From Camellia lanceoleosa (taxonomy: Eukaryota > Streptophyta > Magnoliopsida > Ericales > Theaceae): 64,000 nucleotides of DNA. The notes under the pieces are model-generated. The model was not told where the DNA came from, searched no databases, and saw only the letters and a list, made by a program, of their open reading frames with translations. Positions 1 through 11,106 of the stretch are shown here, in pieces. The stretch spans positions 27,253,600 through 27,317,599 of the forward strand of contig CM045762.1 in the NCBI GenBank assembly GCA_025200525.1. Reading direction: 5' to 3'. Every line of letters begins with the position of its first letter. Positions within the stretch are counted from its first letter, which is position 1. Both the position numbers and the translations under genes were made by a program.

Positions 1-1309
1 CTTGAATTTTTAATAAAATATATTTCTGACATTATTAAAAGTATTAATTGAATTTGATTTATTAATGAAATGGATCATGTTTAGTTTGTATTTGTGAAAC
101 AATTTTGAAAATTAAAATTTTTAAATATTTATAAAATTTAAAAATTTATTTGGTTGTATATTTTGAAAATAGTTTGAGATTTTTTTTTATAGTTAAATAG
201 ATGGGTGTGAGAGAAAAATTGATTGATTGATGTGTAGGATACAAGAAAATGAGAGAAGAGAGAAAAAAAATAATTGATTGGTGTATAATAGAGAGAAGAT
301 TGATTTTGGATTTTTTTTCAAAAACTTTCGATCAAACAATTTTTGATATTTTTTCTTCAAATTTGTCTCTTAAGAGACAAACCAAACAATAATTTCTAAA
401 ACTATTGAAAACAATTCATATTTTAAATAAATTTCAAATTATGCATTTGTAATTTAATCAAATAAATTAAGTAAGATATATATTCTTAAATATAAATTAT
501 TTGATAACATCGTTTTTTAACATGACTGATGAACTACGAAAATTTGACTACGTGTTGTATAAAATAAGATTTTAGTAAAATTTAATATAATCATGTTAAA
601 TTTGAAAGATGTAATATAAGTTCTAAAAATCTCAAAAGAGGTCAATGTAATATGTCTAGTTTTAAAATATAAATTGTTTTGAAACTATTTCTCTTTTTTA
701 AGTTGTGTTTTAAACATGACTTCAAACTCTAAATCGTATTTTGAAAATAAAAAATTATGATATTAAATACATGTTTTTAATTTATAGTCATGTTTTGAAA
801 ATAATTATAAGACTTCAAAAACAACTCCACGAAAAACTTTTCAATTAATTCAGTCAAAGTTCAAACTTTTATCTATTTAATTTCATAACTATGTCACTAG
901 AACTATGTTAGAATCAATTTAATCAAATCTCATGCTCAATGTTATTGGTTTAAAATAAAAATATTATAATAATGTCACAAATATATTTTATATACAATTG
1001 ACTATTAATTTTTGTTTGTTTTGAAAAGTGAGAATCTTACAACATTTTATTTTTTATTAAATGGTTTTTGAATGAAAAATGAGTGACATCAAATGAATAA
1101 TTCACTTTTTTGGAAAGGTGGCTAAAAGCCAAATCTTTTAGCTTATTTTGAATCATATTATCTCTCTATTTTTTTATATATTTTAAAAAAAAAATCTAGA
1201 AAAAGTTAAAAGGTCAACTTCTCAAAATAATGTATTAGAAGTCTTACAAAATGTATCACTAACACTTTATTGTATATAATTAGCGGTTGATCTATACAAT
1301 GCATGTGCA
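1..1309. other. AT-rich intergenic DNA
   Basis: No reading frame, RNA gene or structured repeat that I can support. The stretch is dominated by A/T runs with frequent stops in all frames. Confidence 0.7.
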
Positions 1310-1880
1310 AAAAAAATATTTGATGGTACGATGTGTGTTATAAAAAAATAATTTCAATTTCAATTTAAAATTAAAATTAAAATTTAAGTATGATTTTAAT
1401 TATTTATTTTGATAATATTTGCGCTATCATTCTATAAAAGTGTTACTTGAATACATATATATATATATATATTAATTTTAATTAAATTATTTGTTTATTT
1501 AAATAAATTTAGTTCTATTGTATTATAAAAGTGTAATTATCATATAATATTTTTGTATGATATATATTAAATTATAAGATAGTAAAATAAATACTTATTT
1601 TGATATTAAAAATAATAGTTAAATTATAAGAAGAATTAGTAATAAAAAATTAAAAGTAATTCTAAATATTTAATTTTCTTTTATATTTATTTGGAAAATA
1701 AAAATATGTAAAAATATGTCATAATTGGGTTATCGTATAATGATTTTATATGATATATATTAAATTATAATATTATAAAATAAACACTCTCAATTAAATT
1801 AAAATATCAATTATATAAAATAAGTAAAGTTAACATAATTTAAATTAAATTTGAATTTGTGTAAAACTCTATATATAAAT
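1310..1880. repeat. Dispersed AT-rich repeat, copy A
   Basis: This stretch matches 6,660-7,540 in the same orientation over several hundred bases. Both copies share blocks such as cattctataaaa.tgttact, gatatatattaaattataag and attaaaaataatagttaaatta in the same order with similar spacing. There is no coding potential. It is probably an old non-autonomous transposon or Helitron-like fragment. The family and exact ends are not resolved. Confidence 0.6.
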
Positions 1881-2478
1881 AAAACAAAAATGCTTCGAAG
1901 CACTAGAGCAAGAGCTCTAGAGCAGGCACAAATGACGTGGTGCCCATTGCGCCAACTATTGCTAACTCGTCATTTTCTCTCTCTTTCTCATTTTTGATTC
2001 TCTCTCCGACCTCTCTCTTTCATCCTTCTTTTTCGCTCACACTCAACAGTAAGAGATCGGCGCCGACACATCACAACTGAGAAACAGAGAGAGAGCTCTA
2101 TTAAAAAGAAAGAGGTACACAAAAAGAGAGAGAAAGAGAGCGTTGTTTAGAAACAGAGCTGAAAACATTGATTAACATGAAAGGTTTTGCCTGAAAACTT
2201 CCAAAGCTGCACCAAAATGTCCCATTTGAAGGTATCAATCAAAATTTCTAAATGAAAAAAGACCTACGAACCAACTTACAAATAGATTTACATGATTTCA
2301 AGAGAAACCCACATCAAATCCAATAGATAAAAAGTGTGAGAAACACATTTCAAACAAAACCCATGAGACAAAACAACATTTGTCAACAACCCAAGTGAAT
2401 AAAGGTCCCAAAGAAGGAACACCATGAAACCCCCATAAAAGAAACAGAGGCATTAATGGCATGAAAGCAATAATATAC

Positions 2479-2598
2479 CAATTCCTTGCCAAGCTCAATA
2501 GCAGCATCTTGGTAGCTATTTTTCTTTCCCCAACTACTCCTACAAAAGACACAAATCCTCTTGAACTTGGATTGCTTCATTTCACTCTTTCTATCCAT
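2479..2598 (-). pseudogene. Orphan exon 1 of a LOG-type cytokinin riboside 5'-monophosphate phosphoribohydrolase
   Basis: On the minus strand an ATG at 2,598 opens 40 codons that match the N-terminus of LONELY GUY proteins: basic leader, [22 protein letters not shown]. The exon ends exactly at a GT donor (GAATTG|gtatat) with a complete codon, as expected for the first intron of LOG genes. LOG enzymes release active cytokinin bases from their nucleotides in the cytosol. Here the conserved Gly after the Cys of the CGSS nucleotide-binding turn is Arg ([10 protein letters not shown]), and the usually small residue before GKK is Trp. Exon 2, with the GGGSIGLMG motif, and later exons are absent from 1-2,478 on this strand. 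It is therefore a truncated copy, either a captured fragment or a deletion remnant. The family match is strong; loss of function is inferred from the missing exons. Confidence 0.8.
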
Positions 2599-2694
2599 TA
2601 TTATATATATATATATATTTGTCTCCATCTGCTGCATGTTTTGTTGGTTAGAAGAAATTGCAATTGGCTTACCAAAAGAAAGAATCTGTCTCTT

Positions 2695-2727
<33 letters not shown>

Positions 2728-4000
2728 TCTGTATATTGCTCTTAGTACAAATCTACAAATGCTTTCAGAGGAAAAGAAGGAAGACAGAGAGGGAGAAGAA
2801 GACGGTGACGAAGGTGTGGTTTTACATCTGCCTTTTTCTTTTCTTTTTTTGTCCAATGTGTGAAACACACACACTGTAATATGAAGGTATGGTTTTACAT
2901 CCCTTGTTGGCTGCCACGTAAGTAGTGCTGCATTTAGAGCTCGTCTATTAGTGATCTGAATCGCAACTGTAAATAAAAACAACACTGCTAGGTAGCTAAA
3001 ATAAGTGAGGCTTGAATGGCCCGAAATCACTTTTCAACTCTTCTTCTCTGCTCGATTGAACCCATACATTTCATTTTTAAAAAATAAAATAAAATAGAGA
3101 ATATAGAGAAAAGAGCACCGAGCAAGTGAAAGAGAGATCGTTGTGTTTGGTTGCCCAGAAAAACTGTAGATTTTAGTAGCTATTGCAAGGTTTTCAAGCT
3201 TACTCACAGCTTTTCTAACTCAATTTCATTTCCTTTCTACTTCCCAACTCAGTTGTCCATTTTTGCAAGAATATTTCAAAGTTTAAGCCTTTTGCACTAC
3301 AAGTGTTGGTGGTTTTGACTAACAGAGGTAACTAACAAACCCCAGTGTTCAATTTGATGCTAACAGTTCCAGAGTAGCTTCCATAGAAGGTGAGTAACAA
3401 TAAAGTTGTAGTCTCCATTTTGGGTATTGAAGAAAATTCAAGAAGAGGCAGACACAATCAAAGTGAGGGTTCTAAAAATTTCACAACACATGAATTTGGG
3501 TCATCCTCTTTTCCAAAGAATACCCATGAACATTGAAGCTACAAATCATCAAATTATTTACCTCAAACCCAAATCTATATATATGAAGCAAGAATTTTCA
3601 CAAAAGCAACAAAACCATAAAGAAAATGCAAAACATTTGGGTAGTGTAATGTTCAAAAAGCTACATAGAAACCAAAGGCTAAGAAAGAAAGAGAAATTAG
3701 AGATATGAGAGAGAGAAACTAGAAGCTGATTTATTTATTTTCTATGGAGATTCAACACTGTGAATTTGTGGCTTGAATTTTAGAGAGAGAAAGTGGGTTT
3801 GCTTCAAATTTGTTTCCCCACTCCGATGGCTTTCCATTTTCGGCATCCTTTCTTCATCTTCCGTTCCTTTTTATTCTCTATTTTTCTCTCGGCGTCCTCT
3901 CTTTCTCTCATCTATTCCTCCTTTCTCTTTTTTTCTTCTACTATCTTCCTCATTCTTTTAGTTTCAGAGAGAAAATAGAGAGAGGGGGAAAAAAAGTGTA
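2599..4000. other. Noncoding flank of the LOG exon, pyrimidine/purine-rich
   Basis: On the minus strand this is upstream of the LOG start codon. It contains (TA)n and (CT)n/(GT)n tracts near 2,605-2,730 and further CT-rich runs at 3,830-3,960. The short ORFs here are low-complexity Ser/Leu-rich translations of microsatellites. It may be the former leader and promoter of the LOG copy. I see no other gene. Confidence 0.45.
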
Positions 4001-4016
4001 AAAACGACGTCGTTTT
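4001..4016. repeat. Perfect 16-bp palindrome AAAACGACGTCGTTTT
   Basis: A self-complementary 16-mer centred on ACGT (core CGACGTCG). It contains an ACGT core of the kind bound by bZIP factors and two CpG pairs in an otherwise AT-rich background. Function is unknown; it could be a protein site or a fragment of a repeat terminus. Confidence 0.6.
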
Positions 4017-4436
4017 AACATTTCGGGCCTTTCGAGCCTCAGCAATTTCGAGCTATGAAGTAGTTTTGAAATAAAAAATGCATGCTGATGTGATTGTGTT
4101 AGAAAAAAGTAAGCCTTAGAATGTGTCATCTAAGAAAAAGAAAAACAATACTTTTTAGGGCTGTGCAGCGGATCAGCCGACCCGCTATAACTGTCCGACC
4201 CGACCTGACCCGAGGGCAAATGGGTGGATGCGTGGTACCTGGCGGACGGGTGCGGGTCGTATATTTCAAGTTTCACATATTCAGGTCGGGTGGCGGGTGA
4301 TCCGCCATTTTACACCGCCAAACCCGACTCGCCCGTGCCTTTTCCCCCCCTTTCGTTTTTCCCCTCAAATTTATACACACATCAAGCCCTTTTGTTTAGA
4401 AATTGGCCCTAATTTCTTCAAACCAACACGCTGAGA

Positions 4437-4587
4437 GACTCTCTCTCTCTCTCTCTCTCTCTCTCTACCCTACCCTACCCTACCGTTCAACGGTAACCTC
4501 CGGTCGACGATCTACACTGAACGACCAACGATCTACACTTTTGATCGACGATTTGCTTGTACTGAACGATCGATCTACTAATCGAGG

Positions 4588-4618
<31 letters not shown>
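4437..4618. repeat. Two (CT)n microsatellites inside the hAT element
   Basis: Uninterrupted CT dinucleotide runs lie at about 4,437-4,466 and 4,591-4,618, with a short ACCCT run after the first. They explain the Ser/Leu-repeat ORFs in this stretch. Confidence 0.85.
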
Positions 4619-5035
4619 AGATAGAAGATTTACATAAAAAAATATACACATTGAATATACACAGTGTAATATACATACACACACAGTGTAAATTTCCAAA
4701 AATGAGTAAGAAAATTGCATCAAAAATTTTACAGTACCTCTTTGTGTATATATAATATATTATTGAGTTGATTGATCGTATATATAATATATATCGACGA
4801 TCAATTTACAGTACCTCTTTTCGTATACAGATATACCTGTCTCTGTGCATAATTTATAGATACCTCTCTGAGAATGACTTATTTCTTGCCAAGGACCTCT
4901 CTGTGTATATAATATAATTTTTCTTCGTATATAATATATATTTATTTGAGAAGGACTTATTTGAGAAGGACTTCTTGCGATAGTGAATACAGTGTTGATT
5001 CTCTCTCTCTCTCTCTCTGTTTTTTTCCCCATTTG

Positions 5036-5170
5036 ATTGAGGGTTTGATGTATATATTGAGTTCTCATGTATATATTGATTGAGGGTTGAGGGTTTGATG
5101 ATGTATATATTGAATTCTGGTGTATATATTGATTGAAGGTTGAGGGTTTGATGATGTATATATTGAACTC
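5036..5170. repeat. Short tandem repeats (about 55-60 bp, 2-3 copies) inside the hAT element
   Basis: The motif gggtttgatg..tgtatatattga recurs three times with intervening attgattgaggg blocks. It is an internal expansion of the transposon interior and is noncoding. Confidence 0.6.
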
Positions 5171-6659
5171 TATTAAATTTATGACCTAATTTTGTTAAAC
5201 TGTTAAACTGTGTCAAGCTTTTTTATGACTCTGTCAAGTTTTTTTTTATGACTCTATCAAACTGTTAAATTTATTTATGCACAAATTTTTATTTTTATTT
5301 TTCTTAGTGATGTGAATGTTCCTTTTTCTCCCTTTCAGCACATTGATAATTATCCTGCCATTCAATGGTAAGTAGCACAAACTATGTATGTACATACATA
5401 TTGTCTGCATAGCACAATCTCATTCACTACTCCAAAAAATATTGGACAATTTAATATGATTCCCCACTTTCTCAATTTAGCAACATTTGTTCTCTTAAAT
5501 TATTGACCAATTCAACATATCTACCTTTATCTGCATTTTTTTAAAAACATTTTACTTGATGAGAGCTTATGGCTAGGAAACTCTTAGTGATGAGGAATTT
5601 CACTGCTAGTCTTTGAAAATTCTTTCTAATGTTAAATTGAAATAGGATAATGAAAAATCTTAGCAAGAGTGGTTGAAGAAGAAAAAGAGAATACTTTTGA
5701 GCGTGGCTATACAAGTGTTTTGGCTACATCAAGCAATATCACAACTAGCTGCCCGCCTTGTATGCTAATTCCATTAAAAGATATTTTTGATTTAAGCCAT
5801 CCATTCATATTGTACCCATTGGGTGCTTTGATTCTATAGTCCAGTAGTGTTTTTAGTATTTGTACTTGTTAAAAACTCATGTTACTCCAGTCGCATGATT
5901 AGAGGTGGGAGCATTGCATTAAATCTAGGGAGTTACTGAAGTATGTAGGAATAGAAATCAAATCACATGTGGTTCTGGTGATGTGAAAGAGTTGAGCTTT
6001 AAGGCACTTTCCGTCCCTTGCATCTCTCTTTATGCTATTATAGTTATTTGGACTATAATTTTCTTAGTTTTTTTTTTTTTTGTATGTTGAAAATTTGTAA
6101 AATTTCAAACCGCCAAACCGATTCGCATCAATCCGCTAAATCCGCATCCGCCGGATTGGCGGACGGATGCGGATTGATTTTCTCCAATCCGCCAATTTGG
6201 CGGACGGATGGCGGATTGGAGGTTTAGTGGCCGCAACCGATCCGCGCCCACCCCTAATACTTTTATATATATACTAGTAGGTGACCTGTGCGATTCATGG
6301 GAATTGATTTTTAAAATGAAAAAATGATTTTGAGTCTTAATATTTTATGCGTAAAAAATTTTAACGATTGAAAACCAAATATAAACAAATTTGTTAATGG
6401 TTGATGAATTTTTTTGTTAATGTATGTGATTTTATGTAAAAAGCTCAAAAAAGCAATTTCTTTCAAAGTTATTATAAAAAAAAAAAAAAAGAGTTACATT
6501 CTCAACTTGAAGTTAAATCATCATTTGTGTTAATCAAGTTTATCAAAAATCATGAATTCCACTTGTATCAAAATATTTTTTTTCCTGAAAAAAATTTAAA
6601 AAAATAAAAAATTCTATAATATACAACTTATGACTTAATTATAACTCATGGTGTATTAT

Positions 6660-7540
6660 ATATTATGATATGTGTTACAAAAGAATAATTTTAGTTTTAA
6701 TTTAAAAGAAAATAAAACTTAAATTAATTATTTTAATAATCTTAACAATATCATTCTATAAAAATGTTACTAGAATACTTATATATAATAAATTTAGTGA
6801 AATTATTTGTTTATTTTGATAATTTTAGTTCCATATATTGTGCTATAAAAATGAAATTATCAGATAATGATTTTATATGATATATATTAAATTATAAGAT
6901 AGTAAAATTCATTTTGATATTAAAAATAATAGTTAAATTAGAAAGAAAATCAGTAATATAAAACTAAAAGTGATTCTAATTATTTAATTTAATTTTTATA
7001 TTTATTTAGAAAATAAAAATACGTAGAAATAGAACTACGCAAAATTTATTTAAAAGATTAAATATAAATACGTTGTGATTGAATTAAGAAGAAAATACAT
7101 AAATTAATTATGTAGAGTGTTTTTTCTTTAATATTCTTTTTGAATGATTTATGCATATTGTATATAGGTATATAAAATTTAAATTAAATATAAAAGTTTT
7201 ATAATAAATAATTTAATGTCACATAAAAAATTAAATACAAAGTAATATTAAGACATCAATAAGATAAAAAAAATATATAAAATATAAAAGAAAATTAATT
7301 TGATCAGTGTGATGTGCATAATTAAGCACATTTGGTCTTATTTATTTGTGTATGAAGATAATTTTTTTAAAATATCATAATAATTAAATTAAAATATCAA
7401 TTATATAAAAGAAATTTGACAACGACAAAACTAAATACTTGATGAAAAATAAGTATTTCTCAAATAAAGTCTATATAAAATTAGTTATTATAATTAAAAT
7501 TAAGCTTTTGTAGAATTTCATATGTAGATAGGAAAGGTAT
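6660..7540. repeat. Dispersed AT-rich repeat, copy B
   Basis: Second copy of the repeat at 1,310-1,880. Just upstream (6,268-6,305) is a tatatatactagtaggtgacc...cgattcatggg segment that resembles 5' ends of some plant Helitron families. The assignment is tentative because no 3' hairpin-CTRR end was found. No genes. Confidence 0.5.
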
Positions 7541-7661
7541 GCTGATGTGACATTTCTTAGAAAAAAAGAGAAGAAAAAACATTATATATCGACAAATTTT
7601 TAATTTGACCCTACTTTTTTTCAATTTAAATTGTCCCTATTTTCTAAAGGGTTTGGTTATG

Positions 7662-8480
7662 GTGTGCAACTTACACCTTACACCTTATACCTTACACTTA
7701 CATAGGGATGGCAATTTGAAACCGGCCCGACGGGAATCCCCGATCCCGACCCCGATTTAAGCGGTTTTTCTCCTAAAAATACCCCCGACGGGGAGGTGAC
7801 GGTATTTGAAAATCAATCCCCGTCACGGGTAGGGAGCGGTGATCGATTTGATCCCGACCTACCGATCCCCTACCCGCCCCGTCCCAATTTCCCAAATCCC
7901 GAATGGTCCCCCGTGTATATATATATATGTTTAGGAATGTGCAGGTGAAGTGCACTGGACATATAATATATTATATCTAATAATATCTACTAGTCTATAT
8001 ATATAGATATCTACTATATTATATTATATCTAATATATCTATCTGAGCTTTAATGTCTATCTGAGCTCTCTCTCCTCACTGACTTCGCTCACTTCTCTAT
8101 CCCTCATTCATCGACTCTGATCTCTCTCTATCACCTCGGTCTCTCATCTCTCTCTCTCCCTCCATCACTGACTTCTCTCATCTCTCTCATCCCTCATTCA
8201 TCGACTCTGATTTTATGTATATATATAAAATCAATCCCCGATCTCTCTCTCTATCAGTGTTTGATCGAGAGTCTCGCGGTCACCGACGGCGACGTCAGTA
8301 CCACCGCTGGCCCCGACTCTCCCTCTCTCTCACCGACGGCGACATCACCACCACCGCCGCACAACGTCTGCCTCTCTACCACCACCACCACCGAACCCAC
8401 AGCCAGCCACTCTCGATCTCGATATCTGTCACCACCATCGAACCCACCGACGGCGTCGCTCAGATCTGTCTGTGTTAGAT

Positions 8481-8522
<42 letters not shown>

Positions 8523-9074
8523 TCTATCTGATCTGTGTGTGGGATCTGTCTGTGTTAATTTTTTTTTTTTAAAGTTTAAATCTATATTTGTTGATGATAA
8601 TTTTGTTGATGATAATTTTGTGATATGTATTTGTTGATGATAATTTAGGATCTGACATGTATTTGTTGATGATAATTTTGTTTCAGATCAGTGTGTGTGA
8701 GGCATCTGAATTTTTTTTTTTTTTTTTTTTTAGCCAGGGAATGCTCGGGGTCGGGGAAACCCGATCCGTTGAAAGCGGGTGGAAGCGATGATAGGATCCC
8801 GTCGGGATCGGGGCCGACCGAGGAGAATTCTACCATCGGGGATCGGGGACGGGGAGTGCGATCCCGGCCCGCCCGCCTCCTGCCATTCCTACACTTACAC
8901 CTTACATTTACACCTTTTGTGAAAAATTAAACCTTACACTTACACCTTTTTTTGAGGTTGCACACCACATGCAACCCACTTACACCTTACACCTTACACC
9001 TACACCTTATACTTATACTTACACCTTACACTTACACTTTTTGTGTAAGGGGCACATGGTGTGGACTTGCACAC
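7662..9074. mobile_element. Small inverted-repeat element rich in TTACACC, split by a hAT insertion
   Basis: The left end GTGTGCAACTTACACC and the reverse complement of the right end, GTGTGCAAGTCCACACC, form an imperfect terminal inverted repeat. Between them, outside the nested hAT element, is about 220 bp of irregular cttacac/accttac short repeats (7,670-7,702 and 8,892-9,050). No coding sequence is present. It looks like a MITE of unknown superfamily. I could not find a target duplication, so the ends are approximate. Confidence 0.45.
7703..8891. mobile_element. Second non-autonomous hAT transposon, nested, perfect 8-bp target duplication
   Basis: The left end is TAGGGATGGCAATTTG and the right end, reverse-complemented, is TAGGAATGGCAGGAGG. 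The same 8 bp, cacttaca, flanks both sides (7,695-7,702 and 8,892-8,899). Subterminal regions are GC-rich with gatcccg/cggggatc repeats. The 1.19-kb interior holds CT-rich runs, an ACC-rich stretch and a (GT)n tract (about 8,483-8,521), but no transposase. It belongs to a different subfamily from the element at 4,155-6,256, because the interiors do not resemble each other. Confidence 0.88.
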
Positions 9075-9446
9075 TAAAGAAAACTCCTTTTCTAAAACAA
9101 TTTTTATCTTTTATTTTATACTCCATTACGTTTAAAACGGATGCAAAAAAAAAAATAAAAATAAGAAGAAGGTCAAAATAATTATATTTTCTTATTTATT
9201 ACTATTATTATTATTGGTATGAAATCAGTGAAACTCACTAAGAATGCTTCACAAATATACAAAATTTACATAAGTATTACACAAAATAACATGATTTATT
9301 AATTTTGTTTTATGATTCATTTATCTAAAAATATAATATAATTATAATCATGATTTTGAAAATCATTGTAATATTATTCAAAAAAAAAATTATATAAAAA
9401 AATTAGTAATTTAACATTTTACAGCCAATAAAATGTAATTTAGTTA

Positions 9447-9778
9447 TCGTTTGGCTAGGGTTTTTTTAATTGACTTTTTTGAGTTGAGACTTTTTTTATT
9501 TTGAAACTAAAAAGTTTATTTGGATTGATTTTTTTAACTTTTAGATGTGACATAGGATTGTTTTGGGGAAATGGTTAAAAGTTGACTTTTTGATTTTTTT
9601 TTTAGTTCTTTTTGAAAAACTGTGTAAAAAATATGATAGATGATGTGATCCAAAATTGGTTAAAAACTGGAAGATGACTTTTAATCATCTTTCCAAAATA
9701 ATCAATTTTATCTTATTAACTTATTTAGTCTATTTTGTCTTTTGTATGTTTTTAGTCTAAAAAACCCTAACCAAACGA
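9447..9778. mobile_element. MITE with 20-bp inverted termini
   Basis: The left terminus TCGTTTGGCTAGGGTTTTTT is matched by the reverse complement of the right terminus, TCGTTTGGTTAGGGTTTTTT, with one mismatch. The 332-bp AT-rich interior is noncoding and contains repeated aactttt/aaaagtt blocks. No clear target duplication is visible, so the superfamily is not assigned. Confidence 0.65.
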
Positions 9779-10180
9779 AGCCTAATGTTGTTAGGTTCTC
9801 AATTTCATTTTTTCAAATAAATTAATATTAATGAAATCTTATTTATAATTTTTTTTAAAAAAATGGTACCAAGAAAAAGGATTATTTACATCAAAACACT
9901 CGTCAACTAGCGAATATTATTTTACTCATAATCCATGAATGAGATTTTTATTGATAAGTCCAATTTAGAAGTGTTTTAACCCAATAAGTCCATGAATGAA
10001 TTTTTTAACCCATTTAATCCCATGTATGTATAGTTTTATTCCATAAAGTCTATTTTCTTGATTTACACTATTTTCTTGGACACTTATGCCCTTATATTCA
10101 ATTTTGATACCCTTATAAATATTTTTTGAAGGATTAGCAATTTAATGATATGAAAATTTATATTTTAAAATTCACATTGG
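9779..10180. other. AT-rich spacer
   Basis: No gene or element recognised between the MITE and the palindromic array. Confidence 0.6.
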
Positions 10181-10834
10181 TAGATATGTAAAATTGGCCC
10201 GTGGGCGACCTGAAACCTGCCGACGAGCTGGGGCGGGCCCGGCCCGTTGACAATGTGAATATTCACATTGACATGTTAACATTCACATTAATAGGAGTGT
10301 AAAATTGGCCCGTCGTGGTGGGCGAAAACTCGCCATGTCCATGGCATGGCGGGCGTCGGCCCGTTGACAATGTGAATATTCACATTGACATGTTAACATT
10401 CACATTGATAAGAGTATAAAATTAGTTCGCAACCCATGGGCGGCCAAAAGCCCGCCAGCGGCCCGGCCCCTTGACAATGTGAATATTCACATTGACATGT
10501 TAACATTCACATTGATAGGGGTGTAAAATTAGCCCGCATCTCGTGGCTACCCGAAACCCGCCTACGGCCCGTGAGCGGCCCGGGGCGGTCCCGGCTCGGC
10601 CTGTTAACAATGTGAATATTCACATTGACATGTTAACATTCACATTGATAAGAGTATAAAATTGGCTGACCTAGGCGGGTCTTAAGCCCGGCCGCTGACA
10701 ATGTGAATATTCACATTGACATGTTAACATTCACATTAATACGAGTGTAAAATTGGCCCCGTCTGCGTGGCGGCGAAACTTTTATGCCATGGACATGGCC
10801 GGTCCGACCCGTTGACAATGTGAATATTAACATT
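10181..10834 (+). repeat. Palindromic tandem array, left arm
   Basis: Five full units and one broken unit, spaced about 90-135 bp apart. Each has an 18-bp perfect palindrome (AATGTGAATATTCACATT), then GACATGTTAACATTCACATTGATA, then gtgtaaaattggcccg, then a GC-rich spacer of cccg/cggg runs. The units start near 10,248, 10,366, 10,472, 10,607, 10,696 and 10,813. No frame is open. The last unit stops at the pararetrovirus insertion. The repeated core is nearly identical between units while the GC-rich spacer varies, suggesting homogenisation or constraint on the core. Confidence 0.85.
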
Positions 10835-11106
10835 TCTAACTGTTTAGTTTCTTCCAATTAATCGTTTCCATTGTTTATTCAATTAATCTAGTTTTCGATT
10901 CCATCTTAATCACCCACGAGATCAGTCTGTTATCCACCTGGTTTCAGTCACCCACTTCCATTTCTTGTCCGGAGTTAGTCCTTAGAGTTAGGCAGTGTGG
11001 ACATTTAGGATAGGGTTCTGACTAAACCATTATGGTCTGTGGGTAACTTGACAAGAATAGGGTATGTATTAAGATATCTCGTAAAATCGATTAATTAGAA
11101 AGAACA

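Larger units (their letters stand above)
4155..6256. mobile_element. Non-autonomous hAT transposon with perfect 8-bp target duplication
   Basis: The left end reads TAGGGCTGTGCAGCGGATC. The right end, reverse-complemented, reads TAGGGGTGGGCGCGGATCGG. These match the usual hAT terminal pattern (TAGGGxTGxxCA-like, then GC-rich subterminal motifs). The 8-bp direct repeat atactttt lies immediately outside both ends (4,147-4,154 and 6,257-6,264), the length expected for hAT. Subterminal regions carry many copies of gacccg/cgggt (left) and atccgcc/ggcggat (right). The 2.1-kb interior has no transposase frame, only microsatellites and short ORFs. It would have needed a transposase supplied in trans. 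The perfect duplication suggests a fairly recent insertion. Confidence 0.9.

Noticed and set aside
2658..2879. Plus-strand ORFs rich in Ser, Leu, Cys and Val
   Set aside because: Translations of (TA)n, (CT)n and (GT)n microsatellites on the strand opposite to the LOG exon; no protein-like composition.
3427..3708. 93-codon plus-strand ORF rich in Lys, Gln and His
   Set aside because: No recognisable motif, no splice context, AT-rich composition; likely chance.
8215..8572. Ser/Thr/Pro/His-rich overlapping ORFs in the second hAT element
   Set aside because: Arise from CACCACC, CT and GT repeats; no transposase motif (no BED finger, no hAT dimerisation region).
7665..9050. TTACACC-type repeats as an interstitial telomere
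   Set aside because: The plant telomere unit is TTTAGGG/CCCTAAA; this motif and its irregular period do not match.
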